The notes beneath the pieces were generated by a model, which searched no databases, was not told where the DNA came from, and worked only from the letters and a program-made list of their open reading frames with translations. 64,000 nucleotides of DNA from Bacteroidales bacterium. GTDB lineage: Bacteria; Bacteroidota; Bacteroidia; Bacteroidales; UBA932. The position numbers were made by a program, and so were the translations under genes. Every line of letters begins with the position of its first letter. Position 1 is the first letter of the stretch. The stretch lies in the NCBI GenBank assembly GCA_017557535.1, contig JAFYYM010000073.1, positions 1 through 64,000 of the forward strand, given 5' to 3'. Positions 27,583 to 37,031 of this stretch are shown in pieces.

Positions 27583-29943
27583 CTAGAAGTACTCCTCGGT
27601 GTCGTTCTTAGGAAGGTCGTCATGATGCTCCTTGGGGGCATTGTTATGCCCGAATCCACGGCGCTCGCCTCCACGACGCTCATTGTCGTGACCACCACGA
27701 CGGTCGTTACCGCCGTTACGACGCTCATTTCCTCCGTTACGACGCTCACCGCCATTTCCGCCGTTGTTGCCATTTCCGTTGGGGCGGGGACGGCGGGTAG
27801 GCTCCACATAACCTTCCGGTTTGGGCTGGAGAGCCCTCATGGAAAGCCTCATCTTACCAGTCTTCTGGTCGATCTCAAGGAGCTTGACATCAACTTCCTG
27901 GCCGACCGCGAGGACATCCTCAACTTTCTCGGTCTTGTTCCAAGCTATCTCAGAGACATGGAGCAGGCCTTCCTTTCCGGGAAGGATCTCCACAAAGGCA
28001 CCGAACTCAAGGATGGAAACGATCTTGCCGTGATAGGTCTTTCCGACCTCAGGCACGGCGCAGATGCCCTGGATCCAATCGTAAGCCTTCTGCATGGCCT
28101 CCGCATCATTCGTGGCGATGTCCACGATACCCTTGCCGTCCACCTCGTCGATGTTGATGACAGCACCGGTCTCAGCCTGGATCTTCTGGATTGTCTCTCC
28201 GCCTTTACCGATGACAGCCCCGATGAACTCCTTGGAAATCTCGAAGGAGACGATCCTAGGAACGAAGGGCTTATAGTCCTCACGAGGTTTGTCGAGGCAC
28301 TTCATCATCTCGCCCATAATGTGCATCCTGCCCTCATGAGCCTGCTGGAGTGCCTTGGCGAGCACATCGTAAGACAGACCGTCAACCTTGATGTCCATCT
28401 GTGTCGCGGTGATACCGTCCTTTGTGCCGGCCACCTTGAAGTCCATGTCGCCGAGGTGATCCTCGTCACCTAAGATGTCGGTCAGGATGGCGTAACGGCC
28501 GTTGGGATCCTTCTCGTCAGTGATGAGTCCCATAGCCACACCGGCGACAGGCTTGGTGATCTTGACACCGGCATCCATCAAAGCCAGGCAACCTCCGCAG
28601 ATGGAAGCCTGTGAGGATGAACCATTCGACTCAAGAATATCGGAAACCACGCGGACAGCGTAAGGGAACTCGGGAGCCTGAGGCATAACGGCCTTGAGAG
28701 CCCTGTAAGCCAGGTTGCCGTGGCCGATCTCGCGACGTCCGACACTCCTCTGAGGCTTGGCCTCGCCAGTGGCGAAAGGAGGGAAGTTGTAGTGGAGGAT
28801 GAACTGCTGGTCACCCTGAATGAGCACCTCGTCCATCTCTTTCATATCCAGCTTGGTACCAAGGGTGACAGAAGCCAAAGCCTGGGTCTCGCCACGGGTG
28901 AAGATCGCTGATCCGTGAGCGCAAGGCAGATAGTCGGCCTCGCACCATATCGGACGAACCTCGGTGGTGTGACGTCCATCAACACGCAGTCCCTCGTCCA
29001 GGACCAGGTTGCGGAGGGCCTCCCTCTGCTCGTTACCAAAATAGCGATCGATCATCATCTTCTTCGCCTCGATCTCTTCCTCTGTCAGGCCCAGAGACTC
29101 GATGGCCTCGGCCTTGATGGCCTCAAAACCGTCCTCACGCTCATGCTTAGGCTTAGCGGACTTGGCCAGCTCATAGCACTTGCCATAGGCGAAATCGTGG
29201 ATCTTCTTCTTGATCTCCTCGTCCTCCTCATCATGAGGATAGTCACGCTTGTTCACGTCGGTGCCAAGCTCATGCATGAGCTCTTTCTGCACACGGCAGT
29301 GCCTCTTGATCTCCTCATGGGCGAACTTGATAGCGTCAAGCATCACATCCTCAGGAACTTCCTTCATCTCACCCTCTACCATCATGATGTTCTCCTCAGT
29401 GGCAGCGACCATGAGCTCAAGGTCAGCGTTTTCCATCTCGGAGAAGGTGGGGTTGATAACGAACTTGCCATCAATGCGGCAGACCCTCACCTCGGAGACA
29501 GGGCCACCAAAAGGAAGGTCGGAGACGGCAAGGGCGCAAGAGGCGGCCAAACCAGCGAGAGCGTCGGGCTGGATGTCCTTCTCAGCGGAAATGAGGTTGA
29601 CATTGACAAAAACCTCAAGGTGGAAATCATCCGGCCACAAAGGGCGGATGGGACGGTCGACAAGGCGGGAGACCAGCACCTCATAGTCCGAGGGGCGGCT
29701 CTCTCTCTTGAGGAAACCTCCGGGAAAACGTCCGGCGGAGTAATACTTTTCCCTGTAATCGACTGTGAGGGGCATAAAGTCGGTCCCCTCTTTGACTTCT
29801 TTGGCGCAGGTGACAGTGGCGAGGAGCATAGTGCCTCCCATCTTGATCACCGCGGAGCCGGCGGCCTGCTTGGCCAGTTTGCCGGTCTCGATCTCGATTA
29901 TCCGACCGTCGGACAATTCGATCTTCTTTGTGATAACGTTCAT
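27583..29943 (-). CDS. pnp: Polyribonucleotide nucleotidyltransferase (PNPase)
   Basis: A phosphorolytic 3'-5' exoribonuclease, 786 aa. It has two RNase PH domains joined by a helical domain (first with [20 protein letters not shown], second with [20 protein letters not shown]). A KH domain ([20 protein letters not shown]) and an S1 domain ([20 protein letters not shown]) follow. The last about 75 residues are an unusual basic Arg/Gly/Asn-rich tail with repeated GGN-x-RRNGGN units, then an acidic end (NDTEEYF). It lies 87 bp downstream of rpsO with a terminator-like hairpin between. Confidence 0.97.
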   Translation of the reverse strand: MNVITKKIELSDGRIIEIETGKLAKQAAGSAVIKMGGTMLLATVTCAKEVKEGTDFMPLTVDYREKYYSAGRFPGGFLKRESRPSDYEVLVSRLVDRPIRPLWPDDFHLEVFVNVNLISAEKDIQPDALAGLAASCALAVSDLPFGGPVSEVRVCRIDGKFVINPTFSEMENADLELMVAATEENIMMVEGEMKEVPEDVMLDAIKFAHEEIKRHCRVQKELMHELGTDVNKRDYPHDEEDEEIKKKIHDFAYGKCYELAKSAKPKHEREDGFEAIKAEAIESLGLTEEEIEAKKMMIDRYFGNEQREALRNLVLDEGLRVDGRHTTEVRPIWCEADYLPCAHGSAIFTRGETQALASVTLGTKLDMKEMDEVLIQGDQQFILHYNFPPFATGEAKPQRSVGRREIGHGNLAYRALKAVMPQAPEFPYAVRVVSDILESNGSSSQASICGGCLALMDAGVKITKPVAGVAMGLITDEKDPNGRYAILTDILGDEDHLGDMDFKVAGTKDGITATQMDIKVDGLSYDVLAKALQQAHEGRMHIMGEMMKCLDKPREDYKPFVPRIVSFEISKEFIGAVIGKGGETIQKIQAETGAVINIDEVDGKGIVDIATNDAEAMQKAYDWIQGICAVPEVGKTYHGKIVSILEFGAFVEILPGKEGLLHVSEIAWNKTEKVEDVLAVGQEVDVKLLEIDQKTGKMRLSMRALQPKPEGYVEPTRRPRPNGNGNNGGNGGERRNGGNERRNGGNDRRGGHDNERRGGERRGFGHNNAPKEHHDDLPKNDTEEYF

Positions 29944-29967
29944 TTAACTGCTTTTACCGCTTTGTTC

Positions 29968-30012
29968 TAAAAAAGAAAGGGTTGGCCGCTGAATAGCGCG
30001 CCAATCCCTTTT
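29968..30012 (-). terminator. Attenuator or terminator between rpsO and pnp
   Basis: On the minus strand AAAGGGATTGGC pairs with GGCCAACCCTTT (one bulge or mismatch) around a loop of about 12 nt, followed by CTTTTTTAG. This intrinsic-terminator form in the rpsO-pnp spacer would reduce read-through into pnp. Confidence 0.75.
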
Positions 30013-30030
30013 CCTGTTCCTATCGTAAGA

Positions 30031-30306
30031 TTATCGACGGAGGCCGAGCTCCTTGATAATGCTTCTGTATCTCTCGATGTCCGTCTTCTGGAGGTAATCC
30101 AGCATCTGACGTCTCTTACCCACGAGGCGGAGGAGGGAGCGGCGTGTGACCACGTCCTTCTTGTTCTTCTTCACGTGCTCGGTGAGGTGATTGATACGGT
30201 AGGAAAATAAAGCAACTTGACTCTCAGGTGAGCCGGTGTCTGTATTAGACTTCCCGTACTTTGCGAAAATCTCTTGCTTCTTGTCGGCTTGTAAATACTC
30301 TGCCAT
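30031..30306 (-). CDS. rpsO: 30S ribosomal protein S15
   Basis: A primary 16S rRNA-binding protein, 91 aa. The family pattern is complete: [40 protein letters not shown] and [20 protein letters not shown]. It precedes pnp as in many bacteria. A full two-box promoter lies about 50 nt upstream. Confidence 0.98.
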   Translation of the reverse strand: MAEYLQADKKQEIFAKYGKSNTDTGSPESQVALFSYRINHLTEHVKKNKKDVVTRRSLLRLVGKRRQMLDYLQKTDIERYRSIIKELGLRR

Positions 30307-30352
30307 TTCGCAAAAAATTAATTGTTTAAACTGTTTAAAATAAATTAGCCCG

Positions 30353-30382
30353 CAAAGATAGTCATTTTTCCTGATAAATCAA
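30353..30382 (-). promoter_or_regulatory. Promoter for rpsO-pnp
   Basis: Minus-strand TTG (30380-30382), 19-nt spacer, TATCTTTG (30353-30360), an exact TAnnTTTG box. It overlaps the end region of the metallopeptidase gene upstream. Confidence 0.55.
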
Positions 30383-30385
30383 GAG

Positions 30386-30940
30386 TCACAGCCTGAACTT
30401 TCTCAACTCTTTCTCCTTAGCCCGGTGGTCTGGGCAAATGCTTTCCAGCAACGCGTGGAATTCAGGGCCGTGATTCGGATGACGGAGATGGCAAAGCTCA
30501 TGGAGCAAGACATAGTCACGAAGATCCTCGGGCACCCTCATCAAATTGAGATTCAGGTTTATATTGCCTTTTCGGGAACAGCTCCCCCAATTGGATACAT
30601 TATGCTTGATCCTGACCTGGTTGTATTCGAAAGAATACTTCCGGGCAAGCTCGGACAACCTTGCCGGCAGCACCCTTTTCGCCTCCTTGCGCATAGACTC
30701 TATCTCCTCTGGCGAGAGGATAGGCTCATCAACAAACCTTTTATTCTGACGCTCAATTGTTTCCAGAACCCATTCCCTTCTGGAGAGAAAGAACTCCAAG
30801 CCCACCCTGAACGGCACTATCCAAGGCATGGAGACGGTCACTCCCCTACGAGGGCTTACCCTCAAGGAAATCTTCCTGGAACGGCTGGTTTTCCTCAAAA
30901 CCACCGCTCCGATAACGGGATCTTCGTACACTTTCTCCAT
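30386..30940 (-). CDS. YgjP-like/SprT-type zinc metallopeptidase (DUF45)
   Basis: The ATG at 30940 gives 184 aa. Longer in-frame starts upstream would run across the promoter and start of the divergent fucosidase and are disfavoured. The C-terminal zinc motif HELCHLRHPNHGPEFH (HExxH at about residues 147-151) matches M48-like DUF45/YgjP proteins, as do the preceding NWGSCSRKGNINLN and DYVLLHELCHL. A small N-terminal beta domain (SRKISLRVSPRRGVTVSMPW) is also family-typical. Substrate and role are unknown. Confidence 0.88.
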   Translation of the reverse strand: MEKVYEDPVIGAVVLRKTSRSRKISLRVSPRRGVTVSMPWIVPFRVGLEFFLSRREWVLETIERQNKRFVDEPILSPEEIESMRKEAKRVLPARLSELARKYSFEYNQVRIKHNVSNWGSCSRKGNINLNLNLMRVPEDLRDYVLLHELCHLRHPNHGPEFHALLESICPDHRAKEKELRKFRL

Positions 30941-30969
30941 GGACTCTGTCAAAGTTCCACGAAAATAAT

Positions 30970-30977
30970 TATTTTTG
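30970..30977 (+). promoter_or_regulatory. -7 box for the GH29 fucosidase
   Basis: TATTTTTG on the plus strand fits TAnnTTTG, about 28 nt before the ATG at 31005. No TTG is seen at 19-21 nt. Confidence 0.4.
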
Positions 30978-31004
30978 TTCAGTTTAGACCCCAAAAACCT
31001 TGAC

Positions 31005-32333
31005 ATGATGAAGACATTGAGAACAGTCATCGCCGCAGTGGCCTTGCTGATAGCCTCAGTCGCCACCGCACAGAACTACACTCCCTCCGAAGGTAACCTT
31101 CAAGCGAGAAAGGATTTTGTGAACGAGCGCTTCGGAATATTCCTACACTGGGGAATCTACGCTTCCTACGCCCAGGGAGAGTGGTACCTGAACACTGGCA
31201 AGTTGAACAAGGACGAGTATGCCAAGGCCGCCAGCGGTTTCTATCCCGCCAAGTACGATGCCGAAGCATGGGCCAAGGCTTTCAAGGATGCTGGAGCCGG
31301 CTATGTCACAATCACTTCCCGCCACCACGACGGGTTCTCAATGTTCGACACCAAGGCCTCGGACTACAATATAGTCAAGGCCACGCCCTACGGCAAGGAC
31401 GTGATCAAGGATTTGGACGAGGCCTGCCTGAAGGAAGGGCTCAAGCTCCAGTTCTATTATTCATTACTCGACTGGGTTAGAGAGGATTACCCTCTCGGCG
31501 AGTCTGGCAGGTTCACCGGGCGCGAGGGTGACGCCCAAAACTACGACAGCTATTTCGCTTTCATGAAAACGCAAGTCAAGGAACTGATGACCCAGTACCA
31601 CACCCGCGCGCTTTGGTTCGACGGTTATTGGGATCACAAGAGGGATGCGGTTCCCTTCGACTGGAGGATGCCCGAGTTCTATGATTATATCCATTCCATC
31701 AACCCTGATTGCCTGATCTGCAACAACCACCACATCGCCCCGATCGAGGGAGAGGATTACCAGACCTTTGAGAGGGATCTTCCAGGAAGAAACACTTCTG
31801 GGTTCTCCGAGGGTCAGGAAGTAAGCACCATCATCCCCGTGGAGATGTGCCAGACCATGAACCATTCTTGGGGCTATTCAGTCGCTGACCAGGACTACAA
31901 ATCAGTCGGCACCCTCGTCAGGCTTCTTGCACAGTGTGTCTCGATGAACTGCAACATGCTGATGAATATCGGTCCCCAGGCTAATGGTGAGCTTCCCGCG
32001 ACAGCCCTGGAGCGCCTCAAGGGGATGGGTCAATGGATGAGAGTCAACAGCGAGTCCATCAAAGGCTGCGGTCCCGGCCCTATAGCGGAGCAAGACTGGG
32101 GTGTGAGCACCGCCCCCATCAATAACAAGAAGGTATTCTACATCCATCTATTCAAGAGTCCTGGCGCCGTTGTCGAGATTCCAGTGGCAAAGAGGGCGAG
32201 GGTATCGAGCGTCACCGCCCTGACCGACGGGTCAAAGCTTTCGACGAGAAAAGTCGGCGAGAAGCTTTTCGTCACCGTCCCCGGTGAGTTGCCCGCCGAC
32301 TCGGATTATGTCATTAAAGTGACTCTGAAGTAA
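31005..32333 (+). CDS. Alpha-L-fucosidase, GH29
   Basis: A secreted exo-fucosidase of about 442 aa. The signal peptide from MMKTLRTVIAAVALL is cleaved near ATAQ. GH29 landmarks include FGIFLHWGIYASYAQGEWYL, YVTITSRHHDGFSMFDTKAS and the nucleophile Asp at about residue 206 in RALWFDGYWD. MNCNMLMNIGPQANGELP and a short C-terminal beta domain follow. It would release L-fucose from host or milk glycans outside the cytoplasm. fucP and fucI, which take up and isomerise fucose, lie 22 kb away at 53.5-56.6 kb. It converges on the SDR gene with a 4-bp gap. Confidence 0.93.
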   Translation: MMKTLRTVIAAVALLIASVATAQNYTPSEGNLQARKDFVNERFGIFLHWGIYASYAQGEWYLNTGKLNKDEYAKAASGFYPAKYDAEAWAKAFKDAGAGYVTITSRHHDGFSMFDTKASDYNIVKATPYGKDVIKDLDEACLKEGLKLQFYYSLLDWVREDYPLGESGRFTGREGDAQNYDSYFAFMKTQVKELMTQYHTRALWFDGYWDHKRDAVPFDWRMPEFYDYIHSINPDCLICNNHHIAPIEGEDYQTFERDLPGRNTSGFSEGQEVSTIIPVEMCQTMNHSWGYSVADQDYKSVGTLVRLLAQCVSMNCNMLMNIGPQANGELPATALERLKGMGQWMRVNSESIKGCGPGPIAEQDWGVSTAPINNKKVFYIHLFKSPGAVVEIPVAKRARVSSVTALTDGSKLSTRKVGEKLFVTVPGELPADSDYVIKVTLK

Positions 32334-32337
32334 TCGA

Positions 32338-33177
32338 TTAGACTCCTCCGAAGGCGCTATAGCCTCCATCAACAGGAATCACGATTCCTGTCACGAAAGA
32401 AGATATATCGCTCAAGAGATAGAGCATGGTTCCAACCAAATCCTCCGGCTCACCGAACTTGTGGGTCGGAGTATTCGCAATTATCTTCTTTCCTCTGGGC
32501 TTTAGGGCTCCAGTCTCCTCGTCCGTGAGCAAAAAGCGATTCTGGTCTGTGAGGAAGAAACCGGGAGCGATGGCATTGCAGCGAATCCCCATCTGAGCGA
32601 CATGAACCGCGTACCACTGGGTGAAATTGTTGATCGCTCCCTTAGCCGCCGAATAAGCCGGGATCTTAGTCAACGGACGGATCGAGTTCATGGATGAGAT
32701 GTTCAGGACGTTGCCTTTTCCAGATTCCAGCATATCTTTCGTGAACACCATGGTGGCTAGCAAGGTCCCCTTGAAATTCAGGTCGAAAACCTGGTCGAAA
32801 CCGGTCAGATCCAGACCATAGAAGGTGTCAGCCAAATCGTCATCCTTACTCATCTGCTCAGCTTTACAAGTCGCCTTTGGCGAGTTACCGCCAGCGCAAT
32901 TAATCAGGATATCGACTTTGCCTAATTTTTCATGAATAAGGTCAAGAGCAGCCTCAAGGGCCTCCCTGTCCAAAGTACTTGCCGAGATACCTAAGCACTT
33001 GACGCCAAACTCTTTGGCTATGGCTTCCCCTTTCCCGGGATTGGAAGCCGAGCGGCTGATCACGGCGAGGTTGACTCCAGCTTCGGCCAGGCCTCTTGTC
33101 AAAGCGGTTCCGATCACGCCGAAGCCTCCGGTGATAACGCAAACGCGTCCTTTCAAATCATCAAATGAATATTTCAT
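32338..33177 (-). CDS. SDR oxidoreductase, fructuronate reductase/mannonate oxidoreductase-like
   Basis: The start is the ATG at 33177, giving about 279 aa; a longer frame overlaps the preceding gene's end. It is a short-chain dehydrogenase with the NAD(P) motif TGGFGVIG, NCAGGNSP, catalytic Ser in NISSMNS and YSAAK (Tyr-x-x-x-Lys). The sequence around GGNSPKATCKAEQMSKDD and the insertion before FDQVFDLN are typical of the SDR that stands in for UxuB in Bacteroidota. That enzyme reduces D-fructuronate to D-mannonate, although gluconate 5-dehydrogenase-like activity is possible. It begins 2 bp after gndA as last gene of the GH2-kinase-LarA-gnd operon. Confidence 0.75.
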   Translation of the reverse strand: MKYSFDDLKGRVCVITGGFGVIGTALTRGLAEAGVNLAVISRSASNPGKGEAIAKEFGVKCLGISASTLDREALEAALDLIHEKLGKVDILINCAGGNSPKATCKAEQMSKDDDLADTFYGLDLTGFDQVFDLNFKGTLLATMVFTKDMLESGKGNVLNISSMNSIRPLTKIPAYSAAKGAINNFTQWYAVHVAQMGIRCNAIAPGFFLTDQNRFLLTDEETGALKPRGKKIIANTPTHKFGEPEDLVGTMLYLLSDISSFVTGIVIPVDGGYSAFGGV

Positions 33178-33179
33178 GA

Positions 33180-34637
33180 CTATACGGTATAAGTTCCTGA
33201 AACAGTGTCGCCTCCGTGACCGGTCCAATTAGTGTGGAAGAACTCGCCACGGGAACGGTCAGTACGCTCATAAGTGTGGGCGCCGAAATAGTCCCTCTGC
33301 GCCTGAAGCAGGTTAGCGGGGAGCCTTTCGGTGCGGTAGCCGTCGTAATATTCAAGGGCAGCGGTCATGCAAGGAGCCGGCACGCCATTCATGATCGCTT
33401 GGGATACGACCTTCCTCCAGCCCTGCTGCGCATCGGAGAGTTTTTCTTTGAAATACGGGTCAAGAAGGATGTTGGCCAGGTCAGGAGCCTTGTCGAAAGC
33501 CTCTTTGATCTTTCCGAGGAACACGCTCCTGATGATGCAGCCCCCTCTCCAAAGCAAGGCTATGCCACCATAGTTCAAATCCCAGCCATATTCCTTCGCG
33601 GCCGCCTTCATCAGGGAATACCCCTGAGCGTAAGAGACAACCTTGGAAGCGAACAACGCTTTGCGAAGATCCTCAAGGAAGGCTGCCCTGTCTCCCACGA
33701 ACTTCACTGGCTTAGGGCCATCCAGAATTCCGGAAGCCTTAACTCTGTCATCCTTCAGAGCAGACAGGCAACGGGCATAAACCGACTCACTGATGAGAGT
33801 CAGAGGCTCTCCAAGATCGAGGGCTGAGATGGCTGTCCATTTGCCGGTTCCTTTCTGCCCTGCCGTATCAAGAATATAATCAAGGACATAACGTCCGTCT
33901 TCATCCTTCTTCGCGAGAATATCACGAGTGATCTCGATGAGATAACTGTCAAGGTCTCCCCTGTTCCATTCGGCGAAAGTCTCATGCATCTCCTCATTGG
34001 TCATTCCGAGGATGTCCTTCATGATCTGATAGCACTCGCAGATAAGCTGGATGTCACCGTATTCAATACCGTTGTGGACCATTTTCACGAAATGCCCCGC
34101 TCCTCCCTGGCCTACCCAGTCACAGCAAGGAGTACCGTCGGCCACCTTCGCGCTGATACCTTGGAATATCGGCTTGACATATGGCCATGCGGCGGGAGAG
34201 CCTCCGGGCATCATAGAAGGACCCTTAAGGGCGCCTTCCTCTCCGCCTGAGACTCCTGTCCCGATATACAGAAGTCCCTTGCTCTCAACATATTCCGTCC
34301 TACGGGCAGTGTCTGGGAAATGTGTGTTACCGCCGTCAATGATTATGTCGCCCGGATCCATCAGAGGGATAAGCCTGTCAATGAACTCGTCAACGGGCTT
34401 TCCGGCCTTGACCATGAGGAAGACTTTGCGGGGACTCTTGAGAGAGTCGATGAAGTCCTCCAGGGAATGGGCACCATAGAAATTCAAACCCTTTCCACGA
34501 CCTTCCATGAAACGGTCCACCTTCTCGACCGTCCTGTTGAACACACTCACTTTGAATCCTTTGCTCTCCATGTTCAGCGCCAGGTTCTCGCCCATCACCG
34601 CCAAACCAACAAGTCCGATGTCTGATACTGCTTTCAT
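33180..34637 (-). CDS. gndA: 6-Phosphogluconate dehydrogenase, decarboxylating
   Basis: Oxidises 6-phosphogluconate to ribulose 5-phosphate and CO2. The 485-aa protein has the Rossmann start GLVGLAVMGENLALNMESKG, the family signature DWVGQGGAGHFVKMVHNGIE (Lys and His catalytic region), and the C-terminal AHTYERTDRSRGEFFHTNW tail that closes the partner's active site. No glucose-6-phosphate dehydrogenase or lactonase gene accompanies it. Its neighbours are a LarA-type enzyme, a sugar kinase and a sugar-acid SDR, which suggests a supply of 6-phosphogluconate from free aldonate rather than from glucose 6-phosphate. Confidence 0.96.
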   Translation of the reverse strand: MKAVSDIGLVGLAVMGENLALNMESKGFKVSVFNRTVEKVDRFMEGRGKGLNFYGAHSLEDFIDSLKSPRKVFLMVKAGKPVDEFIDRLIPLMDPGDIIIDGGNTHFPDTARRTEYVESKGLLYIGTGVSGGEEGALKGPSMMPGGSPAAWPYVKPIFQGISAKVADGTPCCDWVGQGGAGHFVKMVHNGIEYGDIQLICECYQIMKDILGMTNEEMHETFAEWNRGDLDSYLIEITRDILAKKDEDGRYVLDYILDTAGQKGTGKWTAISALDLGEPLTLISESVYARCLSALKDDRVKASGILDGPKPVKFVGDRAAFLEDLRKALFASKVVSYAQGYSLMKAAAKEYGWDLNYGGIALLWRGGCIIRSVFLGKIKEAFDKAPDLANILLDPYFKEKLSDAQQGWRKVVSQAIMNGVPAPCMTAALEYYDGYRTERLPANLLQAQRDYFGAHTYERTDRSRGEFFHTNWTGHGGDTVSGTYTV

Positions 34638-34667
34638 TGTTTAATTGATACTATTTCGATGTCATAG

Positions 34668-35945
34668 TTAAATAAATCTTGAAGGATAGGCCCAAAGGCC
34701 GAGGGCGGGATTGGATATGTAATATACCTCCTCACCGTCGGGCATAGTGTTCCATCCGTCTTTCATGCTATCTATTGGATAACGCCCTAAAACCTCATTG
34801 AGGTCATCCCAGGCGAAACCGACACTTTCAATCTCTTCCCGGCTCATTCCGGGTCCTGGGCAATAAGTTATCTTGAAGCGACCCTCGGAAGACCCATGAA
34901 TAAGGTGTGCCGAGGCTCCGAGATTCTCCTGGAGGTCGAGGTTCTCCGCCGTGGCCTCCAAGGTATGTGGAGTGCCTTTGTAGCCATATTTCCGGATCAG
35001 GCCATCAATAACGGGATCCTCTCCGAACTCCTTGAGGGCTGGAGCCAGGATCAAAAGCTCCGCCCCGTCGGCAAGTGCCATACGGGTACGGTAGACCGCC
35101 TTGTTGCCAAGCCATGTGCTCTTGAACTCCGAGGGGTCAAGATACACCACACACTTGCGGATCTCACGATCCACCATGATGAAATTGGTCTCCAACGATA
35201 ATGCGGAGGCTCTCTCAAAGCACTCGAAATCATCGCCTATGAATAGTCCCCTGGTCACCAGCTCACCGCTGTCCTCGTCCTTCGCCCTGACCGTAAGTAC
35301 ATAGATGATAGGGAGTTCCGGGATGAAATGCGTACGGGCATATTCCAGCACATCCCTGACAGGGGACTTGGCCCTGCCCATTATCCTCTCCATACCGTAC
35401 GAAGCCCCAAGGAAATGGCTCTTGTTTATACCTTCAGAGCCTCCAACTCCCACGAATATATTCTTGGTATAGTTGGCCATCCCGATCACCTCATGGGGAA
35501 CCACTTGACCTATTGAGAGAATCAGGTCGAAGGAAGGATCCAACAGGAGCTTGTTTACCTGTGCCGGCCATGTGTAACTGACCCGGCCTTCGGATACCTC
35601 CTCAAGATAAGGAGCGGGGACCTCCCCAACGGTCACCACATCGTTACGCCAGTCATGGACTCGGAACTTTTCCAACGGAACCCCTTGATACATAGAGGTT
35701 ATTTGTTCCTCAGTCATTGGTGAATGGGTGCCAAGGGCAGGCATGACATCGGTCAGGTGATCGCCGAAATAATCATTGACCATGGAGGTGATAGGCCCGG
35801 CGTAGGAATTGAGCCGGGTGTAGTCCGGAGGTATGGCGAGAACCCTTTTACGGGGGCCCATCGCGTCAAAAACCTCAGTGAGAGCCTCCCTCACCTGCGC
35901 ATCCGTGATGACATCTGTCTTGGATCCTCTGGCGTAATACAGCAT
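34668..35945 (-). CDS. LarA-family nickel-pincer-dependent racemase/epimerase
   Basis: A 425-aa DUF2088/LarA protein. The residues that bind the nickel-pincer nucleotide cofactor in lactate racemase have clear counterparts with the right spacing: DxTR at 41-44 (PPDYTR), His74 (GTHSPMTEEQ), His151 (PHEVIG), Lys161 10 residues later (NYTKNI), and His177 16 residues after that (NKSHF). Lactate racemase itself is less likely here, because the neighbours are sugar-acid genes. LarA relatives include a D-gluconate 2-epimerase (from memory of the literature). Interconversion of D-mannonate and D-gluconate would link the flanking SDR, kinase and gndA. The cofactor genes larB, larC and larE are not in the window. 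Confidence 0.88.
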   Translation of the reverse strand: MLYYARGSKTDVITDAQVREALTEVFDAMGPRKRVLAIPPDYTRLNSYAGPITSMVNDYFGDHLTDVMPALGTHSPMTEEQITSMYQGVPLEKFRVHDWRNDVVTVGEVPAPYLEEVSEGRVSYTWPAQVNKLLLDPSFDLILSIGQVVPHEVIGMANYTKNIFVGVGGSEGINKSHFLGASYGMERIMGRAKSPVRDVLEYARTHFIPELPIIYVLTVRAKDEDSGELVTRGLFIGDDFECFERASALSLETNFIMVDREIRKCVVYLDPSEFKSTWLGNKAVYRTRMALADGAELLILAPALKEFGEDPVIDGLIRKYGYKGTPHTLEATAENLDLQENLGASAHLIHGSSEGRFKITYCPGPGMSREEIESVGFAWDDLNEVLGRYPIDSMKDGWNTMPDGEEVYYISNPALGLWAYPSRFI

Positions 35946-35948
35946 GGC

Positions 35949-37031
35949 TTAACGCTTTACCCTCGCGTTACCGCTCCAAACACTCCAAACCTGCTCCTCA
36001 TCGGCAGGTTGGGCGTAATCAGTCAGGAAGGTTGTGGCAAGGGCCCCGCAGGCCCAGCCGAACTGGATCCATTTCTCCGGCTGCCAGCCTTTCAGTATGG
36101 CATATAGCAAACCACCCACGAAGCCATCTCCTCCACCGATCCTGTCAAGCACGTGAATCTCACGTGGCTCTACGACGTACCAGGTCTCCCCTTCAAGCAT
36201 TATCGCGCCCCAATTGTGGGAATTGGCGTTATTGACCTGCCTGAGAGTGGTCGCGAAAACCTTGGCTGAAGGATATTCCGCCTTGACCCTGCGGATCATC
36301 TCTTTGAAGCCGTCTATCTTAGCAGAGATGTCTTTGCCTCCAGCCTCAGGACCTTGGATGCCAAGGCAGAGCTGGAAGTCTTCCTCGTTACCGATGAGAA
36401 TATCGGCCAGGGAGCAGATCTCGCTGAAGACAGCCCTGAGCTCCACTTCCCTTCCGACCCAGAATGAGGCCCGGAAATTGAGGTCGAAGCTGATGGCGGT
36501 ACCATATTCCTTGGCCTTGCGGGCTATCTCTAGGCAGAACTTGCTTGTGTCAGGGCTCAAGGCCGCTACAAGCCCGGAGAGATGGACAATCTGAACCCCT
36601 TCTTCACCGAATATCCTGTCAAGGTCAAAATCCTTCACATTAAGCGTTCTTCCCACTTCCCCCGCACGGTCATTCCACACTCTCGGACCACGGGAACCGT
36701 AGCCGCTGTCCGCCACATTGATCTGGTGACGGAAGCCCCAAGGCCCGCCCTGAAGCACTTCCGGGCCCTCGAAATCCATCCCTCTTGAACGAAGATCAGC
36801 CTTTATGAAGGCGGCGAAAGGGCTGCCCTCCACAAAGGTTGTCAAGACTTTGACAGGAAGACCAAGGAAAGATGAAATACTGGCCACATTGGTCTCGGCG
36901 CTGGTGGCCTGGAGACGGAAAGTGTCACTCGAATGCACCGGTTGCCCGCTATCCGGACATAAACGCAACCCCATGCTGGTCGGGACCAACATGGAGTAGC
37001 GGCAATTATCTCTCAATTTGATATCCATCAT
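35949..37031 (-). CDS. PfkB-family sugar or sugar-acid kinase (KdgK-like)
   Basis: A 360-aa ribokinase-family protein. It has an N-terminal substrate lid region, the central DLNFRASFWVGREVE, IGNEEDFQ, and the C-terminal catalytic motif DRIGGGDGFVGGLLYAILKG with Asp in GGGDGF. It most resembles Bacteroidota 2-dehydro-3-deoxygluconokinase-type kinases. Next to gndA it could instead phosphorylate gluconate to 6-phosphogluconate; this cannot be decided from sequence alone. Its ATG overlaps the GH2 stop (ATGA), and the LarA-type gene begins 3 bp after its own stop, so it is tightly coupled to both. Confidence 0.8.
   Translation of the reverse strand: MMDIKLRDNCRYSMLVPTSMGLRLCPDSGQPVHSSDTFRLQATSAETNVASISSFLGLPVKVLTTFVEGSPFAAFIKADLRSRGMDFEGPEVLQGGPWGFRHQINVADSGYGSRGPRVWNDRAGEVGRTLNVKDFDLDRIFGEEGVQIVHLSGLVAALSPDTSKFCLEIARKAKEYGTAISFDLNFRASFWVGREVELRAVFSEICSLADILIGNEEDFQLCLGIQGPEAGGKDISAKIDGFKEMIRRVKAEYPSAKVFATTLRQVNNANSHNWGAIMLEGETWYVVEPREIHVLDRIGGGDGFVGGLLYAILKGWQPEKWIQFGWACGALATTFLTDYAQPADEEQVWSVWSGNARVKR

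Noticed and set aside
28915-29970. A 351-codon open frame on the plus strand opposite pnp
   Set aside because: It is a mirror frame of the PNPase catalytic domains. Composition is Leu/His/Gly-rich without motifs, typical of antisense frames in codon-biased genes.
30940-31066. Longer N terminus for the YgjP-like metallopeptidase
   Set aside because: The extension would overlap the start codon and -7 box of the divergent fucosidase, and the added residues do not resemble the family. The ATG at 30940 gives normal length.
34668-35945. LarA-type gene as a plain lactate racemase
   Set aside because: Cofactor residues fit the superfamily, but all operon neighbours are sugar or sugar-acid enzymes and the loop before the cofactor Lys is not the lactate racemase form.
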